55,259 nucleotides of DNA from Phycisphaerales bacterium (GTDB lineage: Bacteria; Planctomycetota; UBA1135; UBA2386): NCBI GenBank assembly GCA_020247305.1, contig JADCJE010000038.1:1-55259 (forward strand), in the 5' to 3' direction. How positions within the stretch are numbered: the first letter of the stretch is position 1; each line of letters begins with the position of its first letter. Position numbers and translations under genes: made by a program. Under the pieces are notes generated by a model. The model did no database searches and was not told the DNA's origin. It saw only the letters and a program-made list of their open reading frames with translations. Positions 46,287-55,259 of the stretch are shown here, in pieces.

Positions 46287-48338
46287 TCACGAACCGACGA
46301 TCCAGGCGTACGCCTTCGACGTCACGAAGCCGAAGGCGTTGCTGGTGTCGAGCACGGCGGCCTGGTTGTAGAGCTTGAAGCCCGACAGCGCGCCGCTGTT
46401 CGGCACCGCGAAGCTCCACGTCGCCGCGTTGCCGACGCCGACGACCGTGTCGGTGACGTCGACCGAGACGCGCAGCGGGCAGCCCGGCGCGCCGAGGATG
46501 CCGAGGTCGAGCGGCAGCGGACCGAGCGGGCCGGCCGTGTTGCTGGTGCCTAGCACCATCACGGCGATGCCGAACGGCAGGTTGTCGAGGCCGACCGTCA
46601 GCGTGCCGCCGAGCGTCGGCTGCGAGCTGGCCGGCATGCTGGTTTTGCCCAGCGTGCCGGCGCAGCCGTCGCCGAAGAAGCCGTAGCCGGCGCTGCCGTT
46701 GATGTTGTGCGAGTCGTAGTAGAGCGTGCCGCTCCACGTGCGCGGCGTGTTCAGCGTGCCGGTCGCGAACGGACCGGCCGTGGTGACGCCGACCGCGCCG
46801 AGGGTCAGCGACAGGTCGCCGTTGCCGAACGTTCCGGTGCCGGTGATGTAGCGCGGACTGATGCCGGTGTAGCGCAGCGCGACGCCGTACTGGCCCTGCG
46901 GGAGATACAGCGGCTGCGCCAGCACGGCGTTCGACGGCTGGTTGGCGACCGCGTTCGACGTGCCGCTGGCGACGCCGACCTGCGTCCACGCCGCGGGCAC
47001 GAACTCGCTGCCGACGTAGCTGCCCTGCTTGAGGTAGACGTCGACGGTGAACGCCGTGCTCAGCGTCGTCGTGATCGAGTCGAACGAGCTGACCTCGATG
47101 CCGAAGGGATTGAGCACGTCGGCGTCGAAGTAGATCGTCCACAGCGACGAACCGCCGTTGTTGGCGGCGAGGTTGGTCGTCAGGCTCTGCGCCGGCACGA
47201 CCACGCGCGTGGTCGTCGACGGCGGCGAGCACAGACGGGTGACCGTCAGGCTGACGTTGACCGGGTTGAGGTTCGCGTACGCCCAGACGGGGTTCTGCGC
47301 CGTGCTGTCGGTGACGTTGTCGCCGTCGAGGTCCCAGGCCCAGCTCGTCGCCGGCATGCTCGACGTGTCGGTGAACTGCACCGTCTGCGCGGCGATGACC
47401 TGGGTGCTGAAGTTCGCCGTGATCAGGTCGGTCGTGATCAAGTTCGTCCGCGTCCGCGTGTTCGGCGGGTTGACGCCGTCGGTGACGGTCAGGCTCACCG
47501 TGTAGCTGCCGCAAGCGGTGTAGACGTGCGTCGGGTTCGGCAGCGTGCTGTCGACGACGTTGTCGCCGTCGAAGTCCCAGGCCCAGCCGGTGATGCCGCC
47601 GGGCGCACTGGAGAAGGACTGGTCAGTGAACGTGACCGCCAGCGGCGTGGCGCCGCCGGTGGCGCTGGCCGAGAACGCGGCACTGAGGCCAGCGGCCGGC
47701 GTGTACGTGAACTCGACGACGTTGGCAGCTTCGCCCGTCCAGATCGCGCCGGTCGCGGCCGGCGGGTTGGCGATGCTCGAGATGCGACGCGCCAGCGCGG
47801 TGCCGGCGGTCGTCACCATGTCCATCGCCGGCGTGTTGGCGGGCGTCAGGCCGCTGTGGATCGTGTCGATCACCAGGTCGCCGACCGCCGGATCGTAGAG
47901 GAACGGCGTGTTGAACGTGATCGTGACGTGGAACGGCCCCGGCACGCCCGCGGTCGACGAGCCGGCCGGAATGGCCAGCGGTCCGCTGTACACGGTCGCG
48001 CGGTTGAGGCCATGGTTGGCATTCCAGGTCGCCGAGATGTTCTGGAAGTCGATCGGGGCGGTCGACAGGTCGAGCTGGACGACGCCCGACGAACCCGTCC
48101 ACGTCGCCGTCGTCGCATTCGCGCGCCAGCGGATCTGGCTGATCAACACCGGGGCGTTGACGCCGTTCGCCGTGAAGTGCGAGCTGTCGTAGATGTAGAG
48201 CAGGCGCGCAGCGGCGACGTCGAAGGGCCAGGTGGATGACGAGTTGCCGTCGACGCTGGCGGCGGCAGCGGGGACGACGAGCTGGTTCTGTGCGGTGAGG
48301 GCCGCGGCGAACGCGGCGGCGACGAGTGCAAAACGCAT
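46287..48338 (-). CDS. Secreted PKD-domain protein
   Basis: 683 aa, signal peptide MRFALVAAAFAAALTAQ. The N-terminal ~210 residues resemble the truncated protein at the window start (LLYIYDSSHFT). Two PKD domains follow at about 220-300 and 303-375 (WAWDFDGDNVVDSTLPNPTH; WAWDLDGDNVTDSTAQNPV), the pattern W-x-W-D-D-G. A beta-rich ~200-residue domain comes next, and then the recurring C-terminal module (GAPGCPL, VPNSGALSG, GFVTS). Thr/Ser/Asn-rich composition suits an extracellular protein. A carbohydrate- or protein-binding surface role is inferred; no catalytic site is visible. Confidence 0.85.
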   Translation of the reverse strand: MRFALVAAAFAAALTAQNQLVVPAAAASVDGNSSSTWPFDVAAARLLYIYDSSHFTANGVNAPVLISQIRWRANATTATWTGSSGVVQLDLSTAPIDFQNISATWNANHGLNRATVYSGPLAIPAGSSTAGVPGPFHVTITFNTPFLYDPAVGDLVIDTIHSGLTPANTPAMDMVTTAGTALARRISSIANPPAATGAIWTGEAANVVEFTYTPAAGLSAAFSASATGGATPLAVTFTDQSFSSAPGGITGWAWDFDGDNVVDSTLPNPTHVYTACGSYTVSLTVTDGVNPPNTRTRTNLITTDLITANFSTQVIAAQTVQFTDTSSMPATSWAWDLDGDNVTDSTAQNPVWAYANLNPVNVSLTVTRLCSPPSTTTRVVVPAQSLTTNLAANNGGSSLWTIYFDADVLNPFGIEVSSFDSITTTLSTAFTVDVYLKQGSYVGSEFVPAAWTQVGVASGTSNAVANQPSNAVLAQPLYLPQGQYGVALRYTGISPRYITGTGTFGNGDLSLTLGAVGVTTAGPFATGTLNTPRTWSGTLYYDSHNINGSAGYGFFGDGCAGTLGKTSMPASSQPTLGGTLTVGLDNLPFGIAVMVLGTSNTAGPLGPLPLDLGILGAPGCPLRVSVDVTDTVVGVGNAATWSFAVPNSGALSGFKLYNQAAVLDTSNAFGFVTSKAYAWIVGS

Positions 48339-48707
48339 GGGTGCTTCCGGATCGTGGGATTGGAACGGATCGCGGCCTACCGCCGACGGCGGGCCAGGAC
48401 GAGGTCGCGCATGGTAGCGCCGCCGTCGCCGCCGCCAGCCCCCCCCCTTGCCGCCGGCCGCAAGCCCGCGTCAGGCCCGCGCGCCGGCGACGCCACCCGC
48501 AGGGCGACGCAGCCCCGGCCGTCGCCGGCGTTGCGCCGCACCGTGATCGTGCTGCCGCTGCCGAACGGCTCGGCAGGTCCGCAGCGCCGGCAAGACTTCA
48601 CCGGCCGCGCACCTGCGGGAACGCGACCTTCGGCTGCGTGGCGATCCTCGCGCCAGCGCGCGTCGAGCCCCACGGCGCGACGCGCGCCGTCGCCCATGCG
48701 CGACGGA
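48339..48707. other. 369-bp intergenic stretch without a convincing gene
   Basis: Lies between the SUMF1-fold gene (stop at 48708) and the PKD gene (start 48338), both on the minus strand, so it should contain the PKD promoter. It includes a nine-C homopolymer (48439-48447). A minus-strand open frame (from ~48700 to 48377) is Arg/Ala/Gly-rich like other shadow frames; I do not call it. Nothing else recognised. Confidence 0.5.
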
Positions 48708-49925
48708 TCAGGGCAGGACCGGCCCGAGCACGACGCGGAAGCCGGCCCACGACCAGTAGGCCAGGGAGCCGCCAAGGTAGGCCTGGGAAGCGCCCCAACG
48801 GTGCGCCGAACTGTTGCCCCAGTCCTGGTGGATGTAGCCGCCGCTGCGGAAGACGCGGTACTCACCGGTCGTCACGAACGGGTCGGTGACCGCATTCGTC
48901 GGATAGTTGATGGTGCCGTCCCACGCGTCCATGCACCACTCGGAGACGTTGCCGTGCATGTCGTGCAGGCCCCACGCATTGGGCGCGTAGCTGCCGACGA
49001 CGGCGGTGTCGGACACCGAGCATGACATGTTCGGGATCACCTGCCCGATCCGCGCCTGTGCGCAGGACAGCGTCGGGCCGCAGTGGTACAGGGTCGAGGT
49101 GCCGGCACGGCAGCAGTACTCCCACTCCGCCTCCGTCGGCAGCCGGTACTGGTAGCCGGCGGGCACGCGGCCGGCGGCCGATTCGATCGCCGTGAGTGCG
49201 TTGCAGTAGGCCATCGCATTCGCCCACGACACGGATTCGACCGGACGCTGCGGCGCATTCGCATGGTTGGCGCCCTGGAACAGGCTCGGATTGCTGCCCA
49301 TCACCGCCTGGTACTGCGCCTGCGTCACCTCGTACCTGCCGATCCAGAAGGGCCGGGTGATCGTCACCGGGTGCACCGGCGCGTGGAAGATCGGCAGGCT
49401 GTACGTCGGCCACGGCGGCACCGACGAGCCCATCAGAAACGACCCCGGCGCGATCGCCGCCATGTCGAGCGCCGCCGACGGGCCTGCGACGACGGTGAGC
49501 GTGATGTCGTTGTCCGCCAGCCAGAACGTGCTCGCGACGTCGCAGTCGAAGGACTGGCAATCGAGTTGGGCGCCGAGCAGCGCCGGTTGGTTGGGCACGG
49601 CGATCGCCATCCGCAGAGGCGCCGCGCCGCCGGCCACACCGAGCCCCAGCAGCGTGAAGTTGGCGGGGTCGACGCGCAGCAGGCCGTGGACCGCGAGTCC
49701 GGCGACGGCGACCGCGGCTGGATGCGGCGCCGACCAGAGGAACCCGCCGAGGTGAGGCGTCGCCTGGGTCGGCATCAGGTGCTCGACGTACGTCGTGGCG
49801 CCCAACGCGGCAGGGCCGACCTGCACGGTCGCACGTCCTTGCGCAGCAAGCGGCGCGCCGGCCGCGAAGAGGAGTGCGGCGGCTGCCGCGGGTGCGAGGA
49901 GAGAGAACCGAAGGATGGCAGTCAT
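48708..49925 (-). CDS. Secreted SUMF1/FGE-fold protein, copy 1
   Basis: 405 aa with a signal peptide (ending [10 protein letters not shown]). The N-terminal ~140 residues include the recurring secreted-protein module ([17 protein letters not shown]). The C-terminal ~240 residues have the formylglycine-generating-enzyme (SUMF1) fold: [83 protein letters not shown] and AGFRVVL. The cysteine pair that makes formylglycine in true FGE is absent after SGG, so oxidation of sulfatases is unlikely; a binding or other role is inferred. Paralog of the next gene. Confidence 0.88.
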   Translation of the reverse strand: MTAILRFSLLAPAAAAALLFAAGAPLAAQGRATVQVGPAALGATTYVEHLMPTQATPHLGGFLWSAPHPAAVAVAGLAVHGLLRVDPANFTLLGLGVAGGAAPLRMAIAVPNQPALLGAQLDCQSFDCDVASTFWLADNDITLTVVAGPSAALDMAAIAPGSFLMGSSVPPWPTYSLPIFHAPVHPVTITRPFWIGRYEVTQAQYQAVMGSNPSLFQGANHANAPQRPVESVSWANAMAYCNALTAIESAAGRVPAGYQYRLPTEAEWEYCCRAGTSTLYHCGPTLSCAQARIGQVIPNMSCSVSDTAVVGSYAPNAWGLHDMHGNVSEWCMDAWDGTINYPTNAVTDPFVTTGEYRVFRSGGYIHQDWGNSSAHRWGASQAYLGGSLAYWSWAGFRVVLGPVLP

Positions 49926-50039
49926 GGAAGGTTGCAGGCGGCGGCGTGGCGATGGGCGGTCGGGGCAGTCGGTGTGGGACGGCCCCGCGCAGCCTTGGAC
50001 GCCGATCTGACGGCAGCGTGGCGGGCAGCCCGGTTCACG

Positions 50040-51272
50040 TCACAGGAGGACCGGGGCGAGCACGACGCGGAAGCCGACGAGGAAGTACGAGTTCGTGGCG
50101 AGGTCCCCGCCGCGCGCGGCCGACCGGCAGGAGCGCGAGTAGGCGCTCCAGTTGCCACCGCGGTAGATGAAGGGCTCTTCCGGATCGCCCGAGACGTACG
50201 GATCCGTGACCGCCCCCGCCGAATAGGCAGCGGAGCCGTCGAGGCACCACTCCGACACGTTGCCGTGCATGTCGTGCAGCCCGAAAGCGTTCGGCGCGTA
50301 GCTGCCGACGACGGCGGTCTGCCCGATCGAGCAGGAGGTGTTGCTGTGGTCGCTGAACAGGAAGTTCGCCTGCCCGCAGACCAGCGCCGTCCCGGTGTGG
50401 AACTCCGTCGTCGCGCCGGCGCGGCAGCAGTACTCCCACTCGGCCTCGGTCGGCAGCCGGTACTGGTAGCCGGCCGGCACCCGGCCCGCCGCCTGCTCGA
50501 TCGCCGTGAGCGCCTGACAGTAGGTGACGGCGTTGTTCCACGAAACGGACTCGACCGGACGCTGTGGCGCGTTGGGCAAGCCAGCGCCCTGGAAGAGGCT
50601 GGGATTGGCGCCCATGACCGCCTGGTACTGCGCCTGCGTCACTTCGTGCCGGCCCATCCAGAACGGCCGCGAGATCGTGACCGCACGCACGGGCTGCGAC
50701 GACAGGTCGTTGAAGTACGGTGCTGCGCCGATCGGCGCCGACGACCCCATGAGGAACGTCCCCGGCGGGACCGGCGCCATGTCGAGGCTGGCCGAAGGCC
50801 CCGACACCACCGTCAGCAGCACGTCGTTGGCGGCGAGCTCGAACGTGCCGCTCGCCGGCAGGTCGAACGACTGGCACTCCAGTTGGGCGCCGAGCAGCGC
50901 CGTCTGGTTCGGGACCGCGACCGGCATCGCCAGCGGCTGGGCGACGGTGGGCACGCCGGTGCCGAGCACCACGAAGGACGCCGGATCGACGCGCAGCAGG
51001 CCGCTCACGGCAAGGCCCGGCACCGCGACGGCGCCCGCGAACGGCGCCGACCACAGGAAGCCGCCGACGAGCGACGTCGCGCCGACCGGCAGCCGGTGCT
51101 GGACGAAGCACGTCGTGCCGAGCGCGGGCGGTCCGACGAGTGCGGTCAGGCGGGACTGCGCGGACAGCGGTGCGGCCAGGGCGACCAGCAGCGCTCCGGC
51201 CGCGATCGAGGGGCGGCGCGCGGCGGCAGCGACGAAGCGGACGGCAGGCAGACGAGTCGTGTGGGTTGGCAT
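50040..51272 (-). CDS. Secreted SUMF1/FGE-fold protein, copy 2
   Basis: 410 aa. The long N-terminal region (basic, then [16 protein letters not shown]) gives a signal peptide; the first ATG (51272) is used. Same layout as copy 1: the [18 protein letters not shown] module, then the SUMF1 fold with [74 protein letters not shown] and VGFRVVL. Only one Cys is near the FGE active-site region and the catalytic pair is not conserved. A 114-bp gap separates the copies, which are transcribed in the same direction. Divergent from tex. Confidence 0.88.
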   Translation of the reverse strand: MPTHTTRLPAVRFVAAAARRPSIAAGALLVALAAPLSAQSRLTALVGPPALGTTCFVQHRLPVGATSLVGGFLWSAPFAGAVAVPGLAVSGLLRVDPASFVVLGTGVPTVAQPLAMPVAVPNQTALLGAQLECQSFDLPASGTFELAANDVLLTVVSGPSASLDMAPVPPGTFLMGSSAPIGAAPYFNDLSSQPVRAVTISRPFWMGRHEVTQAQYQAVMGANPSLFQGAGLPNAPQRPVESVSWNNAVTYCQALTAIEQAAGRVPAGYQYRLPTEAEWEYCCRAGATTEFHTGTALVCGQANFLFSDHSNTSCSIGQTAVVGSYAPNAFGLHDMHGNVSEWCLDGSAAYSAGAVTDPYVSGDPEEPFIYRGGNWSAYSRSCRSAARGGDLATNSYFLVGFRVVLAPVLL

Positions 51273-51455
51273 GGATTTCCTCAGGTGGCGAGAGACGAAC
51301 GATGGCTAAGCAAGGAAACGCCGTGGCGACCGCAGGTTTTTTTCTGGTCGGGGCCCGGGCAGGCCCAGCGTTCCCCGCCACGGCCGCTTGCGCGCCGCCT
51401 CGGCCCGCCTACCGTGCGCCTCCCCCGCCGTGGTCAGACGGCGCGGGAGCGTTTC
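51273..51455. promoter_or_regulatory. Divergent promoter region SUMF1 copy 2 / tex
   Basis: 183 bp between divergent starts; it must hold both promoters. It contains a run of seven T at 51337-51343, striking in this GC-rich DNA, which could be part of a promoter or UP-like element. No operator repeats noticed. A GGGAG sequence (51444-51448) precedes the tex GTG and is a plausible ribosome-binding site. Confidence 0.4.
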
Positions 51456-53948
<2,493 letters not shown>

Positions 53949-53968
53949 GCGGCGGGACGGGGCGCGCG

Positions 53969-53986
53969 GGCGGCGACGGCGCCGCC
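53969..53986 (+). terminator. Hairpin after tex
   Basis: GGCGGCG-ACGG-CGCCGCC, 20 nt downstream of the tex stop; no T-run. A second palindrome, CGTCACGC (54065-54072)/GCGTGACG (54079-54086), lies nearer the kelch gene and might be an operator. Confidence 0.5.
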
Positions 53987-54132
53987 TGCGCGTGCGGTGC
54001 GAGGCATCCGCGATGCGCTGCGTGGCATCGCGCGATGGGGATCAACGGACGGCGCGCGGCTTTTCGTCACGCTGCGACGCGTGACGGATTGATGCGTCGC
54101 CGGCATGTGTCGGCGCCAGCCCCTGATCCCCC

Positions 54133-55137
54133 ATGCCGCACCCTGCGTCCTCGCGTCTCGTTCTCCCTGGTGCCGTGCGGTGTGCGGCGTGGCTGGTTGC
54201 AGTTGCGCTCGTCGGTTCAAGCACTGCTCCGGCGCAGTCGCCGGCAGCACGGTTCTCTCATGGCTTGGTGTTCGATGCGGCGCGCGGCGAAAGCGTTGCT
54301 TTTGGAGGCGCCCCCGGGAACTCACAGCCGTGGCTGCAGGACACCTGGCGCTTGCGAAACACCTCTTGGACACAAGGTCCAACTACGCTGCCGCAACTGA
54401 ACACCATGGCTGCGTGCTACGACAGCGTGCGGCAAGTGGCTGTTGGGACATCCCTGGGCAGTGCGGGGATGGAGGTCTGGGAGTGGAACGGGATCGCTTG
54501 GTCACAGCGACTTGGCACGATGCCGGTCGGGCGCGTACTCATGCCGATGGCGTTCGACGAGGCGCGTGCCGAGTCGGTGTTGTTCGGAGGCTGGGGCCCC
54601 GGCCAGATCAACCTTGACGACACCTGGGTCTGGAACGGCGCCACTTGGACCCAGCGCACGCCAGCCGTAAGGCCGTCACCCCGCCGCCACCATGGCATGG
54701 CGTACGACCGAGCAAGACAGCGCGTCGTCCTCTACGGCGGAGTCATGGACAATGGCACGATCCTTGGCGACACCTGGGAGTGGAACGGCGTCACATGGAA
54801 CCAAGTGACGCCCATCGCCTCGCCACCATCGCGCTGGGGCCACTCGCTCGCGTGGGACGGCAACCGCAACCACGTCGTCGCGTTCGGCGGCACATCGTCC
54901 GGCTACCCCAACAGCACGGTGCGCAACGACACGTGGTCGTTCAACGGCACGACTTGGACTCCCGTCACGACGGCGGTGTTGCCGCCAGGGCGCTTGCAAC
55001 ACGCCATGACCTACGACGAGTCACGGCAGAGCGTCTTGTTGCATGGTGGACTTGTCGGGCATGTCGCCCCACAGAACTACGCGCTCAACGACACCTGGGA
55101 GCTGACCGCGTCGGGATGGCCCCCTGTGTCAGCGTAG
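54133..55137 (+). CDS. Secreted kelch-repeat protein
   Basis: 334 aa, signal peptide at the N terminus (AAWLVAVALVGSSTAPAQS). Five or six kelch-like blades are visible, with repeats of the form R-x2-H-x4-YD-x-AR-x4-L-x-GG and DTW-x-WNG-x-TW. Examples: HHGMAYDRARQRVVLYGG with GDTWEWNGVTWNQ, and LQHAMTYDESRQSVLLHGG with NDTWELTASGW. A complete beta-propeller is likely and no other domain is present. Extracellular binding role inferred. The third codon positions look less GC-rich than in neighbours (codons such as TTG, GTT, CGA, GCA), which may indicate more recent acquisition; this was judged by eye. Confidence 0.85.
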   Translation: MPHPASSRLVLPGAVRCAAWLVAVALVGSSTAPAQSPAARFSHGLVFDAARGESVAFGGAPGNSQPWLQDTWRLRNTSWTQGPTTLPQLNTMAACYDSVRQVAVGTSLGSAGMEVWEWNGIAWSQRLGTMPVGRVLMPMAFDEARAESVLFGGWGPGQINLDDTWVWNGATWTQRTPAVRPSPRRHHGMAYDRARQRVVLYGGVMDNGTILGDTWEWNGVTWNQVTPIASPPSRWGHSLAWDGNRNHVVAFGGTSSGYPNSTVRNDTWSFNGTTWTPVTTAVLPPGRLQHAMTYDESRQSVLLHGGLVGHVAPQNYALNDTWELTASGWPPVSA

Positions 55138-55153
55138 TTGTCGCCTGGATCGA

Positions 55154-55246
55154 TCAGGCTGCGGGGTCCCAGACGATGCATTGCATCGTCTGGGCGCAGC
55201 CTGAGGCCATCCCCGCAGGGGATGGCGCCCCCCTGCAGGGGGGCGC
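55154..55246. terminator. Three consecutive perfect hairpins downstream of the kelch gene
   Basis: Hairpin 1: TCAGGCTGCG (55154-55163) with CGCAGCCTGA (55195-55204), enclosing CCCAGACGATGCA (55168-55180) and TGCATCGTCTGGG (55182-55194). Hairpin 2: GCCATCCCC-GCA-GGGGATGGC (55206-55226). Hairpin 3: the palindrome GCGCCCCCC-TGCA-GGGGGGCGC (55225-55246), followed by GAGTTTTCC. A terminator is likely for part of it; three perfect stems in 93 bp exceed what a terminator needs. Confidence 0.75.
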
Positions 55247-55259
55247 GAGTTTTCCACAG

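Noticed and set aside
48377-48700. Possible small minus-strand gene in the 369-bp gap
   Set aside because: No start with a ribosome-binding site, Arg/Gly/Ala-rich translation, no recognisable motif.
48708-51272. Functional formylglycine-generating enzymes for sulfatases
   Set aside because: The catalytic cysteine pair is absent in both proteins and no sulfatase is adjacent.
49083-51455. Upstream in-frame extension of tex
   Set aside because: It lies antisense to the two SUMF1-fold genes and is Arg-rich; tex homologues begin close to the GTG at 51456, which has a ribosome-binding site.

Overview
The window is a GC-rich (roughly 70% by eye) bacterial chromosome segment from what is most likely a member of the Planctomycetota. 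The main reason is a translationally coupled four-gene planctomycete-type operon (DUF1501, pre-peptidase/Ig-like, DUF1549/DUF1553 and cytochrome c/WD40 proteins). Supporting reasons are many secreted PKD, kelch, CAP and SUMF1-fold proteins, an orphan murD, and mcsA-mcsB-clpC without ctsR. I see no insertion sequence, prophage, CRISPR array or conjugation gene; it reads as a core/housekeeping region with secreted-protein islands.

Layout. 1-1.8 kb: 3' part of a secreted-protein gene, then two 70-bp direct repeats. 1.9-6.6 kb: dnaX, an SDR oxidoreductase, tRNA-Ser(GGA), SRP RNA with a strong terminator, a decayed DUF5615 gene and alanine racemase. 6.7-11.1 kb: lipoprotein prolyl oligopeptidase, a hairpin-rich gap, a methyltransferase and a MYG1-family protein. 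11.2-18.9 kb: the four-gene planctomycete operon on the minus strand. 19.1-25.7 kb: tRNA-Ser(GCT), then lipoprotein-murD-mcsA-mcsB-clpC on the plus strand. 25.7-26.9 kb: dprA. 26.8-35.2 kb: a complete, overlapping minus-strand histidine operon: his leader peptide, hisG, hisC::HAD phosphatase, hisB, hisH, hisF, hisA::hisI::hisE, hisD, then two membrane-protein genes. 35.2-48.3 kb: two paralogous secreted metallopeptidases, a membrane spermidine-synthase-like protein, a C45-type peptidase, class I aldolase, a CAP-domain protein and a PKD protein. 48.7-55.1 kb: two SUMF1-fold secreted paralogs, tex and a kelch protein. The window ends in a run of perfect hairpins.

The most interesting system is the his operon. 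It starts with a 31-codon reading frame carrying six histidine codons within nine codons. This is followed by a 12-bp hairpin and by segments able to form alternative pairings up to the hisG start codon, which is the layout of a transcription attenuator. The enzymes are fused by consecutive reaction: steps 2-3-4 in one protein (HisA-HisI-HisE) and steps 7-8 in another (HisC-HAD). The whole pathway is therefore encoded by seven reading frames joined by 1-4 nt stop/start overlaps.

Other points: a module near the C terminus of several secreted proteins recurs in at least four genes here. A 15-bp tandem repeat lies between mcsA and mcsB. A conserved tRNA-Ser/SRP RNA/dnaX neighbourhood is present but with dnaX inverted.
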